Source: Opitutus sp. GAS368
GTDB taxonomy: Bacteria > Verrucomicrobiota > Verrucomicrobiia > Opitutales > Opitutaceae
DNA: 17,473 nucleotides
Direction: 5' to 3'
NCBI GenBank assembly: GCA_945861235.1
Contig: CAMATV010000021.1
Coordinates: forward strand, 1-17,473
Positions 1-8,383 of the stretch are shown here, one piece after another. Made by a program: the position numbers and the translations under genes. The first letter of the stretch is position 1; every line of letters starts with the position of its first letter. The notes under the pieces are model-generated. The model searched no databases, had not been told where the DNA came from, and saw only the letters and a list, made by a program, of their open reading frames with translations.

Positions 1-1
1 G

Positions 2-2347
2 ATGGACCGAGGCTTTCAAACTCAATTCATCACCAGTGCCACGTTTGACCAGCTGGAATTAATCAAGGGCCACACGCCGGACAAGGGCGCGGACTCCCTC
101 GGTGGCACGATCAATTTTAAGACGCGCTCGGCTCTAAGCATGAAGGAAAAACGCCTGTTCACCTACAACGTTGGTGGCACGTGGGCGCCGGCGTTCACCG
201 CCCATACCCCGGCCCGGCGCGAACGTCCGGTGCAGCCGATGGTCAGCGGTACCTACAATGAGGTTTTTAGCGTCCTCGGGGGCGTGCGCAACCTGGGAGT
301 CGCGGTCAATGCATTTTATCAGGACAAGGTGGTCAGCTTTGGACAGAGTGTTACGGCCTACCAGAACACCACCGCCTCTCCGGCCTACGCCTACGACTAC
401 CGCACCTCGGACGCCATCCACGAAAGCTATCAGACGGACGTGAATCTGCGGACCGACTTCCGGCTTTCCTTGGCGAGCAAGTTCTCGCTCAACCTCAAAT
501 CGACGGATCATCTGCAGCCGACGTACGAACAAGCCCAAGTCCGGGCCTTCACTGCGCAGACGGTCGCCACCCTCGGGGCCGACGGGCAGCCAACCGGCAC
601 CGGCGCGATCCTGCCGGGATATTCCGATTTCATCACGCAGGTGCGCGGGACCGGAATCGCCGCGTCGCGCCTCGATGTCAGCAATACGGCTTTTGGCTTC
701 ATGCTCCGATCGCGGGGCGCCGATTTCAGGGGGGAGCACGAATTTCAACAATGGAGCTTCGATTACCACGCGGGATACCAGCAGTCGCACACCAATCTGA
801 CCAGCGGCGACGGAGCCCTGGCATTTGTCCACAGTCTCACCGGCGTGGGCTGGATTCTGGATCGGATCCAGTCGGATCTTTATCCGCGGTTTACCCAGAC
901 CGAGGGGCCGGACATGACCAATCCGGCGAACTACAGCATCACCTCGGCCGACACCCGCCGCATCAAGCGGGCGGCGACGATCGAGACGTTTCGCGGCAAT
1001 GCCCAATACAAGTTTGCAACTTCGTTTCCGCTCCTGCTGAAGACTGGGCTGGAGCAACGCACGCAGACCTCGTCGCACGACGGGGGCAATCGCCGATGGA
1101 ATTATGTCGGCGCCGGCAAGCTGCCTGCCGATCCGTCCTTTCTCAGTTGGGACCAGGCCAGGACGGGGCGCCGGATTCCCACGTGGCACAGCGCTGATTT
1201 TTTCGAGAACGACGCTCCGATAAATCCGGCGCTCTGGCAGGAGAGCCTCTATTTTCGCGAACAGAGCAAATACACCACCACAGCCAACGTTTCGGAAAAA
1301 GTCACCGCCGGTTATCTGATGAGTCACGCCAGGTTCGGGCGTCTCGGCCTGCTCGGCGGACTCCGGGCCGAGCGCACCGAGGTTTCCAGCTTTGGCTGGG
1401 TCCGGGCCCGGGTTTTGAGTTCCGCTGCGCAACAGCTCGCCGACCCGATCGGCTCCGCGCAACGTGACTACGCCAACAATTCCCGCCGGATCAAAGGCGA
1501 CTATGCGAGGAGTTTTCCGAGCGCCCATCTCCTCTACGACATCACTCCCGACTTAAAGGCGCATGCCAGTTGGTCGACGAGTTTTGGCCGTCCGCCGTTT
1601 ACGAACCTGGTGCCAAACGAAACCCCGAACGATTCCGCCCGCACCATCACGGTCAACAATCCGGCGCTGAAACCCCAGTATGCGAAGAATTGGGATGCCT
1701 CGCTGGAATACTATATCAAACCGATCGGACTGCTCTCCGTCGGCTGGTTTCACAAGACGATCACGGATTATATTGTCGCCGGAATGGACGCTGGCACGGT
1801 CGGAAACGGTACCGACAACGGCTACAATGGAGAATACGCCGGCTACGGCATCCTCACGACGACCAACGCTGGTACCGCATTCGTCCAGGGCTGGGAAATC
1901 AGCTATCGGCACCAGCTGACCTTTCTGCCCCGGCCTTTCAATGGTTTGGGGATCAATGCGAACTATACCACGCTGACCACGCACGGGAATTACGGTGGTA
2001 CCGGCTATCGTACGACCCGCGAGATCATTGGGTTCATTCCGAAGGTCGCGAATATCGACCTGACGTACAAGTATCGGGCGTTTAGCTCGCGTGTGCTCCT
2101 GAGCTATCTCGGCGACTATATCACGACCTCCAATGCCACGTCACCGGCGCTCAATGTCTATCGCTACCCCCGCAAGTCGGTCAATGTGGGTCTGGGGTGG
2201 CAGCTCCGGCCCAGCGTGAATCTCTTTTGCGAAGTATCGAATGTCTTCAATGAACCGCTGCGGCGATATATGTATGACCGATCGCGTTTGAATAACACGT
2301 CGATCACCGGCACGCTGGTCAACGCCGGGGTCACCGGCCGGTTTTGA
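2..2347 (+). CDS. TonB-dependent outer-membrane receptor, 5'-truncated by window edge
   Basis: An outer-membrane beta-barrel transporter that takes up a large ligand using TonB energy. The open frame enters from outside the window, so the ATG at position 2 is probably internal. Residues 15-45 match the end of a plug domain (LELIKGHTPDKGADSLGGTI, then a TRSA-like end). The signal peptide, TonB box and most of the plug therefore lie upstream. The remaining ~730 residues are rich in alternating aromatic/polar strands. They contain the motif of TonB-Xanth-Caul-like receptors around residues 525-560 (SFGRPPFTNLVPNE, NPALKPQYAKNWD). The chain ends in Phe (GVTGRF), the usual terminal residue of outer-membrane barrels. 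No SusD-like partner follows, so this is not a Bacteroidetes-type SusCD pair. It ends 35 bases before a secreted ceramidase-like gene, which suggests the imported ligand is linked to that locus. The family is secure; the ligand is unknown. Confidence 0.93.
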   Translation: MDRGFQTQFITSATFDQLELIKGHTPDKGADSLGGTINFKTRSALSMKEKRLFTYNVGGTWAPAFTAHTPARRERPVQPMVSGTYNEVFSVLGGVRNLGVAVNAFYQDKVVSFGQSVTAYQNTTASPAYAYDYRTSDAIHESYQTDVNLRTDFRLSLASKFSLNLKSTDHLQPTYEQAQVRAFTAQTVATLGADGQPTGTGAILPGYSDFITQVRGTGIAASRLDVSNTAFGFMLRSRGADFRGEHEFQQWSFDYHAGYQQSHTNLTSGDGALAFVHSLTGVGWILDRIQSDLYPRFTQTEGPDMTNPANYSITSADTRRIKRAATIETFRGNAQYKFATSFPLLLKTGLEQRTQTSSHDGGNRRWNYVGAGKLPADPSFLSWDQARTGRRIPTWHSADFFENDAPINPALWQESLYFREQSKYTTTANVSEKVTAGYLMSHARFGRLGLLGGLRAERTEVSSFGWVRARVLSSAAQQLADPIGSAQRDYANNSRRIKGDYARSFPSAHLLYDITPDLKAHASWSTSFGRPPFTNLVPNETPNDSARTITVNNPALKPQYAKNWDASLEYYIKPIGLLSVGWFHKTITDYIVAGMDAGTVGNGTDNGYNGEYAGYGILTTTNAGTAFVQGWEISYRHQLTFLPRPFNGLGINANYTTLTTHGNYGGTGYRTTREIIGFIPKVANIDLTYKYRAFSSRVLLSYLGDYITTSNATSPALNVYRYPRKSVNVGLGWQLRPSVNLFCEVSNVFNEPLRRYMYDRSRLNNTSITGTLVNAGVTGRF

Positions 2348-2382
2348 AGGTGGCTTTGCCGGGTCTTTTGCCGAAATTTATT

Positions 2383-3810
2383 ATGAAACTTTTTTTTCCG
2401 GCGGTTTTTCTCATTGTCGGGCTGACGGCGCACGCGGCCGACCCCAAGCCGCGGCGGCTGCTGGCGGGGGCAGCGACAAGCAATATCACGCCGGAGATCG
2501 GCGCCATCATCGTGGGCGGGTTTGATCCCTTTCCCGCCACCCACATCCACGATGAGCTGCACGCGCGCTGCCTCGTGCTCGACAACGGCGAGAGGCGAAT
2601 CGCCATTGTCGTTTGCGATTCGCTCGGCGCTTCGCGGCAGATGTATGATGAGGCCGCGCGGCTCGTGCAGGCGGAAACGGGCCTCCCGCGCGAGAGCCTC
2701 CTCATGTCCGCTACCCACACCCACTCTGCTGCGCGTGGATTCGGCGTGAACGGCTACTCCACCAAGTCGGGCGACATGGAGCCCTACCAGCATTTCATGG
2801 CGCGGCGTATCGCGGACGGCGTGAGGCGCGCGATTAACAATCTTGCGCCGGCCCGCATCGGCTGGGCGGTGGCGAGTGAGCCGAATCACGTTTTCAACCG
2901 CCGGTGGTTCAAAAAGGACGGCACGATTCCGGTCAACCCCTTCGGCGGTCAGGATCACGTGAAGATGAATCCCGGGTACAGCGCCGATCTCGTTCAACCG
3001 GCCGGTCCGACGGACCCCGAGGTCTGTCTCGTTTCACTGCAATATCTCGATGGCAAACCGCTGGCGGTCCTCGGGAATTATTCGCTGCACTATGTGGGTG
3101 ACGTTGGCGCCGGGCATATTTCGGCGGACTACTTCGCCGTGTTCTGTGATCGCCTGCAGCAGCTCCTGGGCGCCGATCGCCAGGACCTGCCGTTTGTGGC
3201 GATGCTCGGCAACGGCACGAGCGGCAACATCAACAACATCGATTATTCAAAACCCTATCTCGCCGCCGGACCGAAGTATTCGCGGATCCGCAAGGTCGCC
3301 CACGATGTGGCCCAGGTGTCGTTCGAGGCGCTCAAGGGAATTACTTATCACGATTGGGTGCCGCTCGACGCGCGTTTCCGCGACCTACCATTGGGCGCCC
3401 GCCGGCCCACGCCAGCGATGGTGAAACGCGCGGAGGAGCTCGTCAAAAAACCGCGGCTGGTGAACGGCAAGCCCGATCTGGAGGTGGCCTATGCGGCGCG
3501 TGCGTTGCGGCTGATGGATGCTGGACCGATCCTTGATATTCCGATTCAGGCCCTGCGGATCGGCGAGGTCGGCATCGCGGGAATTCCCTGCGAGACTTTT
3601 GTGGAGACCGGTCTCGAGTTGAAGGCGAAGAGCCCGTTCAAGCCAAGCTTCACCCTCAGCATTGCGAACGGCTATTACGGCTACATGCCCACGCCCGAAC
3701 ACCACCGCCTCGGCGGCTACGAAACGTGGCTCGGCACCAATCGACTCGAGGAGCAGGCCTCGGTGAAAATCACCTCGGCGCTGCTGGAAATGTGGCACGA
3801 GATGCGTTAA
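2383..3810 (+). CDS. Exported neutral/alkaline non-lysosomal ceramidase-family protein (first copy)
   Basis: A 475-residue protein of the neutral ceramidase N-terminal-domain family, which are zinc amidases in characterised members. The true substrate of the many verrucomicrobial/planctomycetal homologues is not known. The start at 2383 gives a clean signal peptide (MKLFFPAVFLIVGLTAHAA). An upstream TTG at 2344 would overlap the receptor stop and add 13 non-signal-like residues, so it was not chosen. Visible family signatures are ATSNITP (31-37), SATHTHSA (109-116, candidate zinc His112/His114), NYSLHYVG (His236), GNGTSGN (276-282), IPCETF (Glu404) and ANGYYGYMPT followed by GGYE (428-447). 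It is much shorter than full ceramidases (~650 residues) and lacks their C-terminal Ig-like domain. It is probably periplasmic or outer-membrane facing. Its closest neighbour is a second divergent copy. Family assignment is good; ceramide as substrate is doubtful. Confidence 0.87.
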   Translation: MKLFFPAVFLIVGLTAHAADPKPRRLLAGAATSNITPEIGAIIVGGFDPFPATHIHDELHARCLVLDNGERRIAIVVCDSLGASRQMYDEAARLVQAETGLPRESLLMSATHTHSAARGFGVNGYSTKSGDMEPYQHFMARRIADGVRRAINNLAPARIGWAVASEPNHVFNRRWFKKDGTIPVNPFGGQDHVKMNPGYSADLVQPAGPTDPEVCLVSLQYLDGKPLAVLGNYSLHYVGDVGAGHISADYFAVFCDRLQQLLGADRQDLPFVAMLGNGTSGNINNIDYSKPYLAAGPKYSRIRKVAHDVAQVSFEALKGITYHDWVPLDARFRDLPLGARRPTPAMVKRAEELVKKPRLVNGKPDLEVAYAARALRLMDAGPILDIPIQALRIGEVGIAGIPCETFVETGLELKAKSPFKPSFTLSIANGYYGYMPTPEHHRLGGYETWLGTNRLEEQASVKITSALLEMWHEMR

Positions 3811-3820
3811 CGCCAACCTT

Positions 3821-5242
3821 ATGAAATCTAAATATCTCTCGCCGGTCCTAACCTTGAGCCATTGGCCCATGAACATCCGCGTACTCATTGTTTGCGTAGC
3901 GGGATACGCCGTGCCAGCGGCCTCAGGGGCGGACTACCAAGATGGGCAGTTTCCGGTTGAGTCCAATTTGCGGATCGGCGTCGCCAAGGTCGACATTACC
4001 CCGACGGATGTAGCAGGCATCACCGTCATCGGACACCGGCGTGAGGTGACGGGCGTGCGCGATCCTTTGCGGGCAGGCGTGCTCATTCTCGACGACGGTG
4101 AGACGAAGGCGGCGATCGTGACACTCGATACGATCGGGGCGTGGGAGGACATGGTGAAACTGGCGCGAGCACGGATCGAAAAGGAAACTCGTGTGCCTGC
4201 GGCGAACATTATGGTGGCCGCCGCGCACAACCATTCCGGCCCCGGATATGCAGAAAATCCGAAGTGGGCGGGTGAGTTGATCGATAAACTCGGCACCGCC
4301 GCGAAGGAGGCCGCCGGCACGATGCGCACGGTGACGATCGGCTATAGCGAGGACCGCATCGGCTTTGGCATCAACCGGCGCAAAGTCATCGATGGGCGCG
4401 CGGTGGTGCGTTTGAATCCCGAAGGCCCAAACGATCAGCGCGTGAAGGTGCTGCGCTTCGATGATGGCAAGTCGCTCACGCCCGTGGCGGTAATCATGCA
4501 TGCGGTGTGTCATCCCTGCTTCTTCACGTGGGGCGACAAGGGGTCGCTGCCTTATCCCAAGGGCTATCCTAAGATGAGCGCGGATTTCCCGGGTGAGGCG
4601 CAGACCTTTGTCGAGAGTGTCTATGGGCAAAAGACGAGCGTGCTGTTCATGCAAGGCTGCGCGGCTGACATCCGGCCCAACTTGCCGGGCTATCCGTATC
4701 GCTGCGCGGATGAAGCGGACATCCAGTGGGCGGGACGCGATCTCGGCGGTGCAGTCACTCGAGCGGCGGCATTCAGCGTGACGCGCGAGCAGTTGCGTGA
4801 GCGCTCAACGTTTTACCAAATTCGCGTGGCCAGCGAGACCGTGGACCTCCCGGGCAAAGAGGGGCCGGTGCGGTCGGAGTTGATGGCGATGAAAGTCGGA
4901 CCCTTTCTTTTCCTTACCATGCCCGGCGAACCGATGGTCGAGTATGGTTTCAAGTTGGAAAAGGCCATCGGTGACCGTGCCAAACCGATCATCGTTGGGT
5001 ATTCCAATGGCAATATCGGCTACATCGCCACGGCGGATGCGTACCAAGTCGGCGGCTATGAGCCGAATATGTCTATCCTTAAACCGGAGGCCGAGCCGAT
5101 CATATTGAAGCAACTCGGCGTGCTCGCCGATCGCGTCGTCGGCGACGTTTTTGCCTCCTTCTCCAAACTTCCGAAGGACGTCGCCAAACGTGAGACGGAG
5201 GAGAAGGCACGACTTGAGGCAGCCAAAAACGGGAAACCCTGA
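3821..5242 (+). CDS. Exported neutral/alkaline non-lysosomal ceramidase-family protein (second copy)
   Basis: A second member of the same family, 473 residues from this start. Numbering here uses ATG 3821, 10 bases after the previous stop. An in-frame ATG at 3869 gives a tidier signal peptide (MNIRVLIVCVAGYAVPAASGA) and may be the real start. Signatures are AKVDITPTD (55-63), AAAHNHSGPGY (candidate zinc His136/His138), HAVCHP (His231), MQGCAADIRPN (277-287), MPGEPMVEYG (Glu370) and YSNGNIGYIATADAYQVGGYE within 395-413. All expected metal and catalytic landmarks are therefore present. It differs strongly in sequence from the preceding copy, so this is not a recent duplication. The C-terminus is charged and low in complexity (KRETEEKARLEAAKNGKP). 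Export and tandem placement suggest that the two act on related bonds of one substrate. The amide actually hydrolysed is unknown. Confidence 0.86.
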   Translation: MKSKYLSPVLTLSHWPMNIRVLIVCVAGYAVPAASGADYQDGQFPVESNLRIGVAKVDITPTDVAGITVIGHRREVTGVRDPLRAGVLILDDGETKAAIVTLDTIGAWEDMVKLARARIEKETRVPAANIMVAAAHNHSGPGYAENPKWAGELIDKLGTAAKEAAGTMRTVTIGYSEDRIGFGINRRKVIDGRAVVRLNPEGPNDQRVKVLRFDDGKSLTPVAVIMHAVCHPCFFTWGDKGSLPYPKGYPKMSADFPGEAQTFVESVYGQKTSVLFMQGCAADIRPNLPGYPYRCADEADIQWAGRDLGGAVTRAAAFSVTREQLRERSTFYQIRVASETVDLPGKEGPVRSELMAMKVGPFLFLTMPGEPMVEYGFKLEKAIGDRAKPIIVGYSNGNIGYIATADAYQVGGYEPNMSILKPEAEPIILKQLGVLADRVVGDVFASFSKLPKDVAKRETEEKARLEAAKNGKP

Positions 5243-5350
5243 CGCAGGGAACGAGGGCGACAGGGCGATCACCGCAGTCGCGGTTGGTTCCAATTTCCAC
5301 TCCCAGGCCGCCGCCAAAAAAAACACTCCCGTCTCTCCAACTCCAACACC

Positions 5351-5635
5351 ATGACACCCCGTCCTTCTAGACTGCTACGAGAACTGCGAGCCGGCCTGAA
5401 TCCCTGCACGCTCAAATTTAACCTCAACGATCCTCGGATTATCGAGATGGGAGGTCTGTCAGGTGCTTCAGCCGTATGGCTCTGCAACGAGCTCGGAGGC
5501 GCGATGCGTGCTGCACAGGTCAATGTAAGCCTGCTCTTCACCGTCGCTGCCGCAGGACTGCTCGGCTGCGCGGTGCTGCTGATGGGGGTAAAACCAAACG
5601 CACCGCGCGTCGCGTCGGCCAACACCTTGTCATGA
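5351..5635 (+). pseudogene. Chimeric remnant: HpcH/HpaI aldolase N-terminus joined in frame to a transporter C-terminus
   Basis: A 94-codon open frame made of two unrelated pieces. Residues 1-47 (SRLLRELRAG, then TLKFNLNDPRIIEMGGLSGA and VWLCNE) look like the start of an HpcH/HpaI (2-keto-3-deoxy acid) aldolase. In that family this motif is normally followed by HVPNDW-like sequence and ~200 more residues. From residue ~48 the chain becomes one hydrophobic helix (about 57-79, SLLFTVAAAGLLGCAVLLMG) with a short polar tail, like the last membrane segment of an MFS or sodium-solute carrier. The apparent junction is near 5491. The stop overlaps the next start as ATGA, as expected if the original transporter stop was kept. 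The aldolase lacks its metal-binding and catalytic residues, so it should be inactive. This is read as an internal deletion that removed most of two genes. An assembly collapse, or a real small membrane protein, cannot be excluded. Confidence 0.6.
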
Positions 5636-6645
5636 TGAAACGCGAGCGCGCAGCACCAGCGATGAAACTTTTGGCCATGTTTCTCGCCATCCCATTTATG
5701 AGCACCACCTCGCCAGCGCTCGCCGCAGAATGGGAGCCAATGCCACCGCTGCCGGAAGCCAATGGCGGCTTCATTGGCGGCGCTCTCGGCGAAGATCTGG
5801 TCATTGCCGGTGGGACGAACTGGAGGGACGGCACGAAGCACTGGCTCGACGGCATCTTTGTTTTTGAAACTAGCCGCAAGGCGTGGCGCGAAGCAGGACG
5901 CCTTACCGTGCCGTGTGCCTACGCCGCGTCTGGCACGAGCGATGGGCGACTCTATTTTACCGGCGGCAGCGGCGGTGAAAAGCCCCGCGCATCCCTCTCG
6001 CAGATCGGACGCGACTTCACCGTGCAGACGATGGCCGGCGACACACCGCAGACCGTCTCCTCTGCCAGCGCGTTGCTCGGTTCCGAACTGTGGATCATCG
6101 GCGGTTCACGCGAGCAGGCCCAGGTCATCACGATGACAAACGCCTGCTACGCGATCGATACCCGCACGGGCAAGATGCGCCGCCTCGCCGACCTCCCCGT
6201 GCCCAGCTTCAGCTCTGGCGCTGCCGCAACCTGTGGCGGGCGCGTCTTCGTCTTCGGTGGAGCGCGTTGGGATGCCGCGGCCAATGCCGTGGCCAATCTC
6301 CAAAGCACTTTCACTTGGACAAAGAAAAGCGAGCGCTGGGAAGCCCTCGCACCCTATCCGTTCCCCGTGCGTGGCTGCGCCGCCGTGGCGCTGGATGAAC
6401 GCCATATCTACATCGCGGGTGGCTACAAAAACGACGCGGAAGAATTCACCGCTGAAGCTTTTCTCTTCGATGTCGAGTCCGGTAGATTTCGTGCGACGAA
6501 GGCGCTCCCCTTTCGCGCCATGACCACGCTCCTCCGGATCGGCGGCTTTGTTTACTGCCTCGGCGGCGAGGATCAAAAAAAGCACCGCAGCGCCGCTGTC
6601 TGGCGCATCCCGTGTCAGGCTTTGCTCGATGTCGCCAGTCGATAA
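5632..6645 (+). CDS. Exported Kelch-repeat protein, N-acetylneuraminate epimerase/mutarotase-like
   Basis: A 337-residue Kelch beta-propeller resembling the cyclically permuted mutarotase / NanM group. Characterised members interconvert anomers of sialic acid in the periplasm. The start at 5632 overlaps the preceding stop (ATGA), favouring translational coupling. An ATG at 5662 (MKLLAMFLAIPFMSTTSPALA) would give a more compact signal peptide. Either way the protein is exported, with cleavage near residue 31. Kelch blades show as repeated di-glycine motifs: AGGTNW (59-64), TGGSGGE (110-116), IGGSRE (156-161), FGGARW (208-213), AGGYKND (262-268) and LGGEDQKKHRSAAVW (310-324). The length is close to NanM-type proteins without extra domains. 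No sialic acid lyase or kinase genes are in this window, so the actual sugar may be different. The fold is secure; the epimerase role is inference from family likeness and sugar-gene context. Confidence 0.8.
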   Translation: MMKRERAAPAMKLLAMFLAIPFMSTTSPALAAEWEPMPPLPEANGGFIGGALGEDLVIAGGTNWRDGTKHWLDGIFVFETSRKAWREAGRLTVPCAYAASGTSDGRLYFTGGSGGEKPRASLSQIGRDFTVQTMAGDTPQTVSSASALLGSELWIIGGSREQAQVITMTNACYAIDTRTGKMRRLADLPVPSFSSGAAATCGGRVFVFGGARWDAAANAVANLQSTFTWTKKSERWEALAPYPFPVRGCAAVALDERHIYIAGGYKNDAEEFTAEAFLFDVESGRFRATKALPFRAMTTLLRIGGFVYCLGGEDQKKHRSAAVWRIPCQALLDVASR

Positions 6646-6663
6646 ATCTCCGCGCACCCACCT

Positions 6664-7962
6664 ATGAAGAATCCCGGTTCCCCCACAAACATCCGCCACC
6701 GCATCATTGGCGTGACGATGCTGATGGCGTTCATCCTGTATCTCGACCGCATCTGCATGGGCGAGATCGTGAAGTCGGTGTCATTCAACAATGATCTCAA
6801 GCTCACGGAAGAACAAATCGGACACATCCTGGGCTCGTTCTTCTTCACGTATGCGCTGTTCCAGGTGCCCGCTGGCTGGGCGAGCGATCGCTTCGGCGCG
6901 CGGCTCATGCTGACGATCTACATTGTGCTGTGGTCGCTGTTCACAGCGATGACGGGCTTTGTCACTGGCTTTGTGGGACTGCTCGTGGCGCGTCTGCTTT
7001 GCGGTGTGGCGGAGGCGGGGGCTTATCCGACCTCGATGGCGTTGATTCGACGATGGATCCCGCTCTCGGGTCGTGCGACAGCCAGCGGTATGGTCGCGCT
7101 CGGCGGTCGTATCGGCGGGACGCTCGCTCCATTTCTCACCATCTGGCTCATCGTGAAGATGGGTAATTGGCGCGCCTCACTGTGGATCGATGCAGCGGTC
7201 GGTCTCGTCATCGCGGCGATCTTTTGGAAAATGGTGCGCTCGAATCCGCATGAGCATCCGCAGGTCAACGCGGCGGAGTTGGAGTTGATCGGCATACCGC
7301 AGGGCGAAAAGTCATTGAGTGCTCGTGAACTCAAGCGCGCGCTGTGGTCGTTCATCAAGAGCCGCAGCCTGTGGTGTAACTCCGCCGCGCAGATGCTGCA
7401 AAATATCGGCTGGGGATTCCTCGTCACGTGGCTGCCGACTTACCTCGTAAGAGAGCGCGGCGTGGGCGAAATCGAAGGCGGCAAGATGCTCACCTACGTG
7501 CTGGCGTTTGGCATGCTCGGCCAAATCGCGGGCGGCTACTACTGCGACTGGGCCACGCGGCGTTTCGGCCTGCGCTGGGGTCGCCTGCTGCCGATGACCA
7601 GCTCCATGTTCGTCTGCGCGGCTGCCTATGTGTGCTGTCCGTTTGTCGAATCAACCTGGACGCTCGTCGCCTGCTGCGCAGTCGTGTCTTTTTGCACCGA
7701 CTTGGCCAATCCCGCGCTCTGGGCTTTCATGGGCGATGTCGGCGGACGCGCCACCGCCGCCGCCGGTGGCTGGGGAAACATGTGGGGCAACTTCGGCGCC
7801 AGCGCCGGTGCCATGCTCATCCCGTGGCTGATGAAACTCGGCGGCGGCGATGGCAAGACGCTCGTCTTCTTCACCCTCGCCGGAGCCTTCGTCCTCGCCG
7901 GTCTCATCGTGCTGCCGATGGACGCCACGAAGAAACTCATCGCCGATGAACCCTCACCTTAA
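6664..7962 (+). CDS. MFS transporter, anion:cation symporter (ACS) type, sugar-acid carrier likely
   Basis: A 432-residue inner-membrane carrier of the major facilitator superfamily with about 12 hydrophobic segments. The N-terminal helix carries YLDRICMGEI (26-35), like the conserved YxDR of ACS-family members such as the galactonate and hexuronate carriers. The loop after helix 2 has the MFS motif-A signature GWASDRFGARL (71-81). GVAEAGAYPTSMALIRRW, with start near residue 114, matches the family helix-4 region. Helices 7-12 follow a cytoplasmic loop at about 185-235. ACS carriers usually take up organic or sugar acids with protons, so an aldonate, uronate or related acid is the best guess. 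The start lies 18 bases after the Kelch stop, and the stop is 6 bases before the RidA gene, so these are cotranscribed. Its last helix is similar in character to the transporter fragment in the remnant upstream. Confidence 0.9.
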   Translation: MKNPGSPTNIRHRIIGVTMLMAFILYLDRICMGEIVKSVSFNNDLKLTEEQIGHILGSFFFTYALFQVPAGWASDRFGARLMLTIYIVLWSLFTAMTGFVTGFVGLLVARLLCGVAEAGAYPTSMALIRRWIPLSGRATASGMVALGGRIGGTLAPFLTIWLIVKMGNWRASLWIDAAVGLVIAAIFWKMVRSNPHEHPQVNAAELELIGIPQGEKSLSARELKRALWSFIKSRSLWCNSAAQMLQNIGWGFLVTWLPTYLVRERGVGEIEGGKMLTYVLAFGMLGQIAGGYYCDWATRRFGLRWGRLLPMTSSMFVCAAAYVCCPFVESTWTLVACCAVVSFCTDLANPALWAFMGDVGGRATAAAGGWGNMWGNFGASAGAMLIPWLMKLGGGDGKTLVFFTLAGAFVLAGLIVLPMDATKKLIADEPSP

Positions 7963-7968
7963 CCAACC

Positions 7969-8358
7969 ATGAACCATCCACTCGTCTCCTATCCGCAACT
8001 CAAAGATACACCGACGTCGCACCTGCCCTTCAGCCCATGCGTCGTTGTTGGCGACCTCATCTTCGTCTCCGGCCAGGCCTCGGTGGACAAAGCGGGCAAC
8101 ATCATCACCGACACGTTTGAAGGCGAGTTCCGCCGCAGCATGGAAAACGTGCGCCTCGTGCTGGAGGCCGCTGGCAGCGATCTCGCGCACGTCGTGCAAA
8201 CGAGAAACTACGTCCGCGATGCCGCCAACCTGCCGCTCTACAATCAGCTCTACCGCGAATACTTCCCACAGCCCGCGCCCGCCCGCACGACCATCACCGA
8301 CTGCCTGCCGCCCGATTTGAACTACGAAGTCGAAGCGGTCGCTGTGCGACGGAAGTAG
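7969..8358 (+). CDS. RidA (YjgF/YER057c/UK114) family enamine/imine deaminase
   Basis: A 129-residue cytoplasmic protein of the RidA family. These proteins hydrolyse reactive enamine/imine intermediates released by PLP enzymes; some members serve as pathway deaminases. Length and landmarks fit: FVSGQASVD (32-40), SMENVRLVLEAAG (57-69), the catalytic arginine in PARTT (Arg106, equivalent to E. coli Arg105) and the conserved glutamate in YEVEAVAVRRK (Glu120). Keeping the arginine indicates an active imine deaminase rather than a divergent paralogue. It starts 6 bases after the MFS stop and ends 25 bases before a PLP aminotransferase. That position suggests it clears or processes an imine made by the aminotransferase. 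The assignment to the family is firm; archetypal housekeeping RidA versus a pathway-specific paralogue cannot be settled here. Confidence 0.92.
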   Translation: MNHPLVSYPQLKDTPTSHLPFSPCVVVGDLIFVSGQASVDKAGNIITDTFEGEFRRSMENVRLVLEAAGSDLAHVVQTRNYVRDAANLPLYNQLYREYFPQPAPARTTITDCLPPDLNYEVEAVAVRRK

Positions 8359-8383
8359 TCCAGCGCATTTTCTGCATCCCGTC

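Noticed and set aside
134..1528. Long minus-strand open frame (464 codons) opposite the receptor gene
   Set aside because: It is antisense to a clearly conserved TonB receptor, with Arg/Pro/Gly-rich composition and no recognisable domain; typical of GC-rich shadow frames.
2344..2382. TTG start at 2344 for the first ceramidase-like gene
   Set aside because: The extra 13 residues are not signal-like and overlap the receptor stop; ATG 2383 gives a canonical signal peptide.
5271..5284. Small perfect inverted repeat ACCGC-AGTC-GCGGT after the second ceramidase-like gene, as a terminator or operator
   Set aside because: The stem is only 5 bp and no T-run follows on either strand; expected by chance at this GC content.
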